Below are positions 1 through 5,108 of a DNA stretch of 6,253 nt, in pieces. The stretch covers positions 1-6,253 of the forward strand of contig JAHEXO010000142.1 in the NCBI GenBank assembly GCA_023252065.1. Reading direction: 5' to 3'. The translations under genes were made by a program, and so were the position numbers. The stretch is from Nocardioides sp. (lineage in GTDB: Bacteria; Actinomycetota; Actinomycetes; Propionibacteriales; Nocardioidaceae). Numbering within the stretch: the first letter of the stretch is position 1; each line of letters starts with the position of its first letter. The notes under the pieces are model-generated. The model was given only the letters and a program-made list of their open reading frames with translations, had not been told where the DNA came from and did not search any database.

Positions 1-570
1 AGCCAGCTCCGGCAGCAGGGCGCTGGCGACCGGCTCCGTGAGGTGCTCCTCGAGGTGCCGCGCGTGCGTGCGATCGCCGGCTACCCGCCGCTGGTCACGC
101 CGTCCAGCCAGATCGTCGGCACCCAGGCCGTGTTCAACGTCCTGATGGGCCCCTACAAGGTGCTGACGGCGGAGTTCGCCGACCTGGTGCTGGGCTACTA
201 CGGCGAGACCATCGGCGAGCGCGACCCCGCGATCATCGAGGCGGCGCGGGCCCAGACCGGCAAGGAGCCGATCGACATCCGGCCGGCCGACCTGATCCCG
301 CCCGAGTGGGACAAGCTGGTCTCCGAGGCCACCGCGCTCGCGGGGTACGACGGCACGGACGAGGACGTCCTGACATACGCCATGTTCCCGGGCGTGGCCC
401 CGAAGTTCTTCACCGAGCGACCCGAGGGCCCGAAGAACGTGGGCAAGGACCCCGTCGAGGTCGCCACCGACGAGCTGTCCCGGTCGTCGGGCGGCCCGGT
501 GAAGGGCCCGATCCACTACTCGGTGAACCTCGGCGGCCGCAAGCACTCAGTCTCCGTCGAGAGAGCGTGA
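1..570 (+). CDS. Transcarboxylase 5S-like subunit (pyruvate/oxaloacetate carboxyltransferase), C-terminal part
   Basis: The frame is open from the first base of the window, so the gene begins upstream; 189 residues are visible. The protein belongs to the carboxyltransferase family shared by the transcarboxylase 5S subunit, pyruvate carboxylase subunit B and oxaloacetate decarboxylase alpha. In that family it moves a carboxyl group between carboxybiotin and pyruvate/oxaloacetate. The visible part holds family signatures: a QLRQQGAGDRL-type stretch at the left edge, then YPPLVTPSSQIVGTQAVFNVL, YKVLTAEFADLVLGYYG and, later, a FPGVAPKFF...EGPKNV block seen in 5S-type proteins. The metal-binding catalytic core would lie upstream, outside the window. 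Instead of a fused biotin domain it ends with a short PIHYSVNLGGRKHSVSVE tail; the biotin carrier is a separate gene downstream. The stop is 7 bp before the 12S gene, which suggests one operon. The family call is strong; 5S rather than PycB rests on the partner genes. Confidence 0.88.
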   Translation, partial: SQLRQQGAGDRLREVLLEVPRVRAIAGYPPLVTPSSQIVGTQAVFNVLMGPYKVLTAEFADLVLGYYGETIGERDPAIIEAARAQTGKEPIDIRPADLIPPEWDKLVSEATALAGYDGTDEDVLTYAMFPGVAPKFFTERPEGPKNVGKDPVEVATDELSRSSGGPVKGPIHYSVNLGGRKHSVSVERA

Positions 571-573
571 GGA
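569..573 (+). promoter_or_regulatory. Ribosome binding site of the 12S-like gene
   Basis: GAGGA lies 4 bases before the GTG at 578 and overlaps the stop codon of the preceding 5S-like gene. It supports the GTG start. The spacing is a little short, and the overlap suggests translation passes from one gene to the next. Confidence 0.55.
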
Positions 574-577
574 CTCC

Positions 578-2149
578 GTGAGCAAGAACAAGAAGCACCA
601 CACGCTGTCGATGGAGGAGCGCACCGCCGAGCTGCTCGAGCTTCGCGCCGAGATCGAGAAGGGCGGCGGCGAGGCCCGCCAGGAGAAGCAGCACGCGCAG
701 GGCAAGCTGACCGCCCGTGAGCGGGTGCTCGCGCTGCTCGACCCCGGGACGTTCGAGGAGACGGGCATGTTCGCCCGGCACTCCTCGACCTACTTCGGGC
801 TCGACAAGGCCGACTATCCCGCCGACGGCGTGGTGACCGGAGAGGGCGCCGTCCTCGGCCGGCCGGTGCACGTCGCCAGCCAGGACTTCACGGTCGCCGG
901 TGGCAGCGCGGGCGAGATCCACTCCAACAAGGTCGCCGCCATGCTGCGGGCCAGCCTGGGCACCGGCACGCCGTTCGTCTTCATCAACGACTCCGGTGGA
1001 GCTCGGGTGCAGGAGGGCATCGGCTCTCTGGCCGGCTACGGCCGCGTGTTCTACACCAACGTCCTGCTCTCCGGCGTCGTCCCGCAGATCTCGATCATCG
1101 CCGGCCCGTGCGCCGGCGGCGCGGCGTACTCACCGGCCCTGACGGACTTCATCATCCAGACCCGCCAGGCCCACATGTTCATCACCGGTCCCAACGTGAT
1201 CGCGCAGGTGACCGGCGAGCAGGTGACCTCCGACGAGCTCGGCGGCGCGGACGCGCACATGGCGCTGTCGGGCGTGACGCACTTCGTGGCCGACGACGAC
1301 GAGCAGGCGATCCTGATCGCCAAGAAGCTGCTGAGCTTCCTGCCGCAGAACAACTCCGAGGACCCGCCGATCGTCGACCCCGACTACGTCGTGGAGCCCG
1401 ACCCCGAGCTGGCCGAGGTCATCCCGGCGTCGGACAAGAAGGGGTACGACGTCCGCGAGGTGATCCTGCGTCTCGTCGACCACCAGGACTTCCTGGAGGT
1501 GCAGGCGGGCTACGCCGGCAACATCGTGGTCGGCTTCGCGCGGATCACCGGCCGGACCGTCGGCATCGTGGCCAACCAACCGATGGTGTTCTCCGGAGTC
1601 CTCGACATCAACGCCTCCGACAAGGGGTCGTCGTTCGTCCGCTTCTGCAACGCTTTCAACATCCCGCTGCTCACCCTGGTCGACGTACCGGGGTTCCTGC
1701 CGGGAGTCGCGCAGGAGCACGACGGCATCATCCGGCACGGCGCCAAGTTGCTCTACGCCTACTCCGCCGCCACCGTCCCGAAGATCACGGTCGTGCTGCG
1801 CAAGGCCTACGGCGGGGCCTACGTCGCCATGTGCTCCAAGGACCTCGGGGCCGACAAGGTGCTCGCCTGGCCGACGGCCGAGATCGCGGTGATGGGCGCC
1901 GAAGGTGCTGCCGAGATCGTGTTCCGGCGCGAGATCGCCGAGGCCGACGACCCGGTGCTACGTCGCCAGGAGCTGGTCGAGGAGTACCGCTCGACCTTCT
2001 CCACGCCGTACGTCGCGGCCGCGCGCGGTCTCGTCGACGACATCATCGAGCCGGCTCGCACCCGCGAGCACGTGTCGCGGGCGCTGGAGGTGCAGATCAC
2101 CAAGCGCACCATCCGGCCCGCCAAGAAGCACGGTCTGGGCCCGACGTGA
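578..2149 (+). CDS. mmdA: Methylmalonyl-CoA carboxyltransferase 12S subunit (PccB/MmdA-type acyl-CoA carboxyltransferase)
   Basis: This complete 523-residue protein carries the CoA-substrate carboxyltransferase site, exchanging a carboxyl group between carboxybiotin and propionyl-CoA/methylmalonyl-CoA in the cytoplasm. It has the two crotonase-like halves of the family. The N-terminal half shows PADGVVTG (81-88), SQDFTVAGGSAGE (101-113), SGGARVQEG (139-147) and GPCAGGAAYSPALTD (176-190). The C-terminal half shows VANQP (331-335), LDINASDK (342-349), VDVPGFLPG (368-376), the RKAYGGAYVAM oxyanion region (408-418) and AEIAVMGAEGAA (434-445). Length and many blocks, including SFLPQNN (253-259) and the C-terminal RPAKKHG (513-519), closely match the Propionibacterium freudenreichii 12S subunit as I remember it. 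That favours transcarboxylase over an ordinary propionyl-CoA carboxylase beta chain. The GTG start follows a GAGGA site. The stop overlaps the next gene by 4 bp. The partner genes (5S-like, small subunit, separate carrier) agree with this call. A sodium-pumping decarboxylase is less likely because no membrane beta subunit is visible. Confidence 0.93.
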   Translation: MSKNKKHHTLSMEERTAELLELRAEIEKGGGEARQEKQHAQGKLTARERVLALLDPGTFEETGMFARHSSTYFGLDKADYPADGVVTGEGAVLGRPVHVASQDFTVAGGSAGEIHSNKVAAMLRASLGTGTPFVFINDSGGARVQEGIGSLAGYGRVFYTNVLLSGVVPQISIIAGPCAGGAAYSPALTDFIIQTRQAHMFITGPNVIAQVTGEQVTSDELGGADAHMALSGVTHFVADDDEQAILIAKKLLSFLPQNNSEDPPIVDPDYVVEPDPELAEVIPASDKKGYDVREVILRLVDHQDFLEVQAGYAGNIVVGFARITGRTVGIVANQPMVFSGVLDINASDKGSSFVRFCNAFNIPLLTLVDVPGFLPGVAQEHDGIIRHGAKLLYAYSAATVPKITVVLRKAYGGAYVAMCSKDLGADKVLAWPTAEIAVMGAEGAAEIVFRREIAEADDPVLRRQELVEEYRSTFSTPYVAAARGLVDDIIEPARTREHVSRALEVQITKRTIRPAKKHGLGPT

Positions 2150-2436
2150 GCAAGAAGAAGAAGCCCATCGAGGTGCCGGTCGAGGCGACGATCGCCGAGC
2201 TGCTCGAGACGGTCCGCGCCCTGGCGGACCGGGTCGCCCATCTCGAGGCATCGCTGGAGGAGCAGGAAGCCGCCGGGATCCCCGAAGAGGTCGTGATCGC
2301 GATCTCGGCCGCGGTCGCCGCCTTCCTCGGGCACCGGGCGAAGATCAAGCAGATGCACTACCGCACCGGCGCGGCGTACGCCCAGCAGGGACGCGCCGTC
2401 GTGCAGGCCCGCCACGACACCCACTCCGTGAGGTAG
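2146..2436 (+). CDS. Small accessory subunit of the carboxyltransferase (OadG/MmdD-like soluble protein)
   Basis: This 96-residue protein sits between the 12S and biotin-carrier genes. Its GTG start overlaps the 12S stop in a GTGA arrangement (2146-2149) with no clear ribosome binding site of its own, so translational coupling is likely. In order it has a lysine-rich start (MSKKKKP), a predicted coiled coil at about 14-43 (TIAELLETVRALADRVAHLE), a helix PEEVVIAISAAVAAFLG at 46-62, and a C-terminal basic tail with AYAQQGRAVVQARH (77-90). The EEVV-AAVAAFLG helix plus an (W/Y)AQQGR tail recalls the C-terminal part of small gamma/delta subunits of oxaloacetate and methylmalonyl-CoA decarboxylases. 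The usual N-terminal membrane helix is absent and a coiled coil takes its place. The inferred role is to hold the carboxyltransferase and biotin carrier together. The exact function is not known to me. The start is fixed by the overlap and by the reading frame. Confidence 0.8.
   Translation: MSKKKKPIEVPVEATIAELLETVRALADRVAHLEASLEEQEAAGIPEEVVIAISAAVAAFLGHRAKIKQMHYRTGAAYAQQGRAVVQARHDTHSVR
2430..2433 (+). promoter_or_regulatory. Ribosome binding site of the biotin carrier gene
   Basis: GAGG lies 9 bases before the ATG at 2443 and abuts the TAG stop of the small subunit gene (2434-2436). Spacing and sequence are near ideal, so the carrier probably has its own initiation in addition to any coupling. 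Confidence 0.6.
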
Positions 2437-2442
2437 CAGACC

Positions 2443-2796
2443 ATGCAGCTCAAAGTCACAGTCAACGGCGTCGAGTACGAGGTCGAGGTCGAGGTCGAGG
2501 AGGAGCCGCAGCCGACGCTGGGGGCGATCTTCATGACCGGCGGCAGCTTCACGCCCACCCACGTGCACACGGTCGGGGCCACCACCAACGGCATCCAGGC
2601 ACCTCTGTCCGGCACCGTCGCCCGGGTGATGGTCGAGGAGGGGCAGGAGATCGCCGAGGGCGACGTCGTCGTCGTGCTCGAGGCGATGAAGATGGAGACC
2701 GAGATCACCGCACCGCGGCAGGGCACCATCTCGGCAGTCCTGGTCGCCGCGGGCGACGCCGTCAGCGGTGGGCAGGTGCTGGTCGAGCTCGCCTGA
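2443..2796 (+). CDS. Biotin carboxyl carrier protein, transcarboxylase 1.3S type
   Basis: This 117-residue swinging-arm protein carries carboxybiotin between the 12S and 5S active sites. The N-terminal MQLKVTVNGVEYEVEVEVE (1-19) forms the expected beta-hairpin and closely resembles the start of the P. freudenreichii 1.3S subunit as I remember it. A linker follows at about 20-50, containing LGAIFMTGGS, a segment like the one 1.3S uses to contact the larger subunits. The biotinyl domain is at about 51-117 with IQAPLSGTV and EAMKMETEI; Lys83 in AMKM is the predicted biotinylation site, with both flanking Met residues present. The length is close to the roughly 123 residues of 1.3S, although the linker is less rich in Ala/Gly/Pro. 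It starts at ATG with a good GAGG site, 6 bp after the small subunit gene, and is the last gene of the operon. A biotin protein ligase would have to act on it; none is in the window. Confidence 0.93.
   Translation: MQLKVTVNGVEYEVEVEVEEEPQPTLGAIFMTGGSFTPTHVHTVGATTNGIQAPLSGTVARVMVEEGQEIAEGDVVVVLEAMKMETEITAPRQGTISAVLVAAGDAVSGGQVLVELA
2479..2502 (+). repeat. In-frame GAGGTC tandem run inside the biotin carrier gene
   Basis: Three exact GAGGTC units (2479-2496) are followed by GAGGAG. They encode the alternating EVEVEV of the N-terminal beta strand and the start of the linker. Being in-frame hexamers, a gain or loss of one unit would only change the strand by two residues. This is probably codon bias acting on an alternating strand rather than a functional element. 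Confidence 0.6.
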
Positions 2797-2808
2797 GCGG
2801 CACCGCTC
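2795..2808 (+). terminator. Weak hairpin at the end of the carboxyltransferase operon
   Basis: GAGCG and CGCTC arms (2795-2799, 2804-2808) surround a 4-base loop and overlap the carrier stop codon. The stem is only 5 bp and no T-run follows. It is a poor terminator by itself and could be chance in GC-rich DNA. Confidence 0.2.
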
Positions 2809-2873
2809 TGCCCGGACGGATGCGCCGGTGACTGCCACGGTCGGCCCGGGGCTCAGGCCGTCGGGCGGTCTCA

Positions 2874-2934
2874 GGAAACCGCGGCGAGAGTCAAGACGCT
2901 CGCCCGTGGAGCGACGCATCTCGCAGCGGTTTCC
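2874..2934. terminator. Long inverted repeat between convergent genes, candidate bidirectional terminator or REP-like element
   Basis: GGAAACCGC (2874-2882) is perfectly complementary to GCGGTTTCC (2926-2934). After one G/A mismatch (2883/2925) the stem continues with GCGAGA (2884-2889) against TCTCGC (2919-2924), giving 15 pairs around one mismatch. A second inner stem, CGCTC (2897-2901) with GAGCG (2909-2913), caps it with a 7-base loop. It lies 77 bp past the carrier stop and 102 bp past the rarD stop, roughly central between convergent transcription units, and reads equally on both strands. No T-run follows on either strand, so it would be a U-tract-less terminator if it is one. A dispersed palindromic repeat or a degenerate mobile fragment is the alternative. 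Confidence 0.5.
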
Positions 2935-2949
2935 CGATGACCGCACCTT

Positions 2950-3006
2950 CCGTGGACGATGCTGTCCGCTGGTTGAGGAGGGCGCCCGTCTCGAAACCCG
3001 TGGACG
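2950..3006. repeat. Nine-base direct repeats bracketing a short intergenic segment
   Basis: CCGTGGACG occurs at 2950-2958 and again at 2998-3006. The 39 bases between them contain most of the quasi-palindrome at 2971-2998; its last base, 2998, is also the first base of the right-hand repeat. The arrangement looks like a small insertion flanked by a target duplication, but the left repeat is 12 bp away from the palindrome, so chance is also possible. Confidence 0.35.
2971..2998. repeat. Short quasi-palindromic intergenic repeat (GGTTGAGGAG...CTCGAAACC)
   Basis: A 28-base element starts GGTTGAGGAG, has the perfect palindrome GGGCGCCC at its centre (2980-2987) and ends GTCTCGAAACC. Its reverse complement begins GGTTTCGAGACGGG, so the two ends are imperfect inverted copies. 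From memory, elements with GGTTTCGAGACG and CTCCTCAACC ends are abundant between genes in Nocardioides and some related actinobacteria. It lies 38 bp past the end of the rarD gene in the convergent gap and could fold as a hairpin in either transcript. Confidence 0.5.
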
Positions 3007-3036
3007 TCGCGGGTGGGGTGTCGACGGCTCGACCGC

Positions 3037-3948
3037 TCAGGCCGGGGCGCCGACCTCGGCGGTGAGCTGGAGGGAGCGCCGTCGGTGGCGGAGGGACTCG
3101 ACGGTGAAGATCGCGAGGGCCACCCACACCAGGCAGAAGCCCACCCAGCGGCCGGCCGGCATGGCCTCGTGGAACCACAGGACACCGAGCGCTAACTGCA
3201 GGATCGGCGCGAGGTACTGCAGGAGGCCGAGGGTCACCAGCGGCACCCGGATCGCGGCCCCGCCGAAGCAGATCAGCGGGAGCGCGGTGACCAGGCCGGT
3301 GCTCATGAACAGCAGGACGTGGCCCGCCCCGTGGTGGGTGAAGCCCGACTGGCCCCTCAGGCTCAGCCAGGTGAGGTAGGTCAGGGCCAGGGGCGCCACC
3401 AGCATCGTCTCCAGGGTCAGCGACTCGACCGCGGGTGCCCCGGCCTGCTTCTTGCACAGCCCGTAGCTGCCGAAGGAGAAGGCCAGCACCAGCGCCACCC
3501 AGGGCAGTCGGCCGTAGTCGAGCGTGAGCACCGCGACCGCGAGCGCCCCGATCGCCAGGGCCGTCCACTGCCACGGCCGCAGCCGCTCGCCGAGGATGAA
3601 CACGCCCATCAGCACCGTCACCAGGGGGTTGATGAAGTAGCCGAGCGAGGTCTCCACGACGTGGCCGTTGTTGACCCCCCAGATGTAGGTCGCCCAGTTG
3701 ACGGTCACCAGGGCGGCACCCAGCGCGAGCAGTCGGACGACGCGGCGGTCCTACACCATCGTCCGGAAGGCCGCCGTACGACGGAGCAGGAGCACGAGCA
3801 GGCCCATGCTCACCATCGACCAGACGATCCGGTGCCCCAGGATCTCGAACGCCCCGGCGGGCTCGAGCAGCGGCCAGTAGAGCGGGAACGCGCCCCACAT
3901 CGCGTAGGCCGCGACCCCCAGGAGGAACCCGCGGCGCGACTCGGTCAA
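3037..3948 (-). pseudogene. rarD: RarD-type EamA-family transporter interrupted by an in-frame amber codon
   Basis: Read from a TTG at 3948 to the TGA at 3037-3039, this frame has 304 codons, the usual size of RarD proteins (about 300 residues, ten membrane helices, EamA/DMT superfamily, inner membrane, substrate not settled). The N-terminal part shows RRGFLLGVAAYAMWGAFPLYWPL and FEILGHRIVWS, typical of RarD. Codon 66 is TAG (3751-3753). The same frame then continues with VNWATYIWGVNNGHVVETSLGYFINPL, the most recognisable RarD block, followed by VFILGERL and LLQYLAPILQLALGVLWFHEAMPAGRW. No frame change is needed, so a single nonsense codon interrupts an otherwise intact gene. Products would be a 65-residue fragment and, if translation restarts at GTG 3708, a 223-residue one lacking the first two helices. 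The start lies 4 bp after the korB stop with no clear ribosome binding site, implying coupling to korB. A sequencing error or readthrough is possible. Confidence 0.85.
3751..3753 (-). other. Premature TAG codon inside rarD
   Basis: On the minus strand the codons read ...CGG ACG ATG GTG TAG GAC CGC CGC..., and both flanks align with RarD in the same frame. TAG is generally a rare stop in such GC-rich genomes, and the true end of the gene is TGA. The lesion falls in the cytoplasmic loop between the predicted second and third membrane helices. Confidence 0.9.
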
Positions 3949-3952
3949 GAGA

Positions 3953-5059
3953 TCAGGCCACGGTCCAGGTGTCGCCGCCGCCGATGAGCGCGGCCAGGCG
4001 GTCGTCCGGTGAGCCGGTGACCCCGGCCGCGGCCTGGACGATCTGGTCGCGGGCGAGGTCGTCGTACGTCGGACTGGTGACCTGGCGGAAGATCCCGATC
4101 GGAGCCTGGTGCAGCCGCCCTGCGTCGGTGAGCCGCGAGATCGCGAACGCCGTCGTCGGGTCGTCGGCATGCGCGTCGTGCACGATCAGATCGTCGGCGC
4201 TGACCTGCTCGTGACCGTCGCCGACCTCGACCACCTTCACGCCACCGGTGGCCTGGTCGCGGACGAGGCCGCGCGAGCCCTCGTGGCCGAAACGGATCGG
4301 CTCGCCCTGGACGAGCGGGATGATCGCGTCGTCGCGCGTCTCCGGCGACTTCACCGCGTCGAAGGCGCCGTCGTTGAAGATCGGGCAGTTCTGGTAGATC
4401 TCGACGAACGACGTGCCGCGGTGGGCCGCGGCGGCCGACAGCACGGCGGTCAGGTGGCGGCGGTCGGAGTCGATGGTGCGAGCCACGAACGACGCCTCGG
4501 CGCCGAGCGCGAGCGAGACCGGGTTGAACGGCCAGTCGAGGGAGCCCATCGGGGTCGACTTGGTGACCTTGCCGAACTCGGAGGTGGGGGAGTACTGCCC
4601 CTTCGTGAGGCCGTAGATCCGGTTGTTGAACAGCAGGATCGTCATGTTCACGTTGCGGCGCAGCGCGTGGATCAGGTGGTTGCCGCCGATCGACAGCGCG
4701 TCGCCGTCGCCGGTGACGACCCAGACCGAGAGGTCCTCGCGAGCGGTGGCGATGCCGGTGGCGATCGACGGCGCGCGGCCGTGGATCGAGTGCATGCCGT
4801 AGGTCTCGAGGTAGTAGGGGAAGCGGGAGGAGCAGCCGATCCCGGAGACGAAGACGATGTTCTCGCGGCGCAGCCCGAGGTCGGGCAGGAAGCCCTGCAC
4901 GGCCTTCAGCACGGCGTAGTCACCGCAGCCGGGGCACCAGCGGACCTCCTGGTCGCTGGTGAAGTCCTTGCCGGTCAGCGGAGCTGCGCCGTCGTCGAGG
5001 GTCGGGACGAGCTCGATACCGCTGCGGTGGACGGGCAGGGGCAGGTCGGTGGTGCTCAT
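3953..5059 (-). CDS. korB: 2-oxoglutarate (2-oxoacid) : ferredoxin oxidoreductase, beta subunit
   Basis: This complete 368-residue protein is the thiamine diphosphate and iron-sulfur subunit of KorAB, which oxidatively decarboxylates 2-oxoglutarate to succinyl-CoA and passes electrons to ferredoxin in the cytoplasm. The four expected 4Fe-4S ligands are present: Cys42 and Cys45 in WCPGCGDY, Cys76 in GIGCSSRF and Cys225 in YQNCPIFND. The thiamine/metal motif runs from GDGDALSIGGNH (117-128) to NNRIYGLTKGQ (145-155). The TPMGSLDWPFNP segment (169-180) is typical of actinobacterial KorB. The ATG at 5059 is preferred because family similarity begins shortly after it and a longer frame reaching 5278 would run deep into korA; the upstream GGGGG is only a weak ribosome binding site. 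It follows korA by 49 bp and precedes rarD by 4 bp. Substrate preference for 2-oxoglutarate over pyruvate is inferred from overall similarity to KorB. Confidence 0.93.
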   Translation of the reverse strand: MSTTDLPLPVHRSGIELVPTLDDGAAPLTGKDFTSDQEVRWCPGCGDYAVLKAVQGFLPDLGLRRENIVFVSGIGCSSRFPYYLETYGMHSIHGRAPSIATGIATAREDLSVWVVTGDGDALSIGGNHLIHALRRNVNMTILLFNNRIYGLTKGQYSPTSEFGKVTKSTPMGSLDWPFNPVSLALGAEASFVARTIDSDRRHLTAVLSAAAAHRGTSFVEIYQNCPIFNDGAFDAVKSPETRDDAIIPLVQGEPIRFGHEGSRGLVRDQATGGVKVVEVGDGHEQVSADDLIVHDAHADDPTTAFAISRLTDAGRLHQAPIGIFRQVTSPTYDDLARDQIVQAAAGVTGSPDDRLAALIGGGDTWTVA

Positions 5060-5108
5060 CGGGGCCCCCGCGGAAGCGCGAGCGTAGCGAGCGGTTTCGT
5101 GGGGTGGT
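5060..5108 (-). repeat. korA-korB intergenic spacer with GCGAGCG direct repeats
   Basis: The 49-bp spacer contains GCGAGCG at 5078-5084 and 5087-5093, joined by TA. On the minus strand it reads CGAAACCGCTCGCTACGCTCGC, here broken as CGAAACCGCTCG at 5088-5099 then CTACGCTCGC at 5078-5087. This resembles the end (CGAAACC) and inner part of the intergenic repeat family suggested for 2971-2998, so it may be a degenerate copy. No promoter is evident, and korA and korB are probably co-transcribed across it. Confidence 0.4.

Noticed and set aside
2146..2436. Membrane-bound OadG-type sodium pump subunit
   Set aside because: The only hydrophobic stretch (about residues 49-62) is too short and mixed for a membrane helix, and no membrane beta subunit gene is seen nearby.
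2842..2860. CGGCC...GGCCG inverted repeat with a 9-base loop as a terminator
   Set aside because: A 5-bp GC stem with a long loop and no T-run is expected by chance in this composition.
1819..2946. Long open frame on the minus strand opposite the 12S end, small subunit and carrier genes
   Set aside because: It is antisense to three well-supported genes, has low-complexity Arg/Gly/Asp-rich composition from GC-rich codons and shows no recognisable domain.
2891..3898. Alternative minus-strand frame across the rarD region, which would avoid the TAG
   Set aside because: Its translation is Pro/Arg/Ala-rich without membrane helices. RarD similarity lies in the other frame on both sides of the TAG, so no frameshift is involved.
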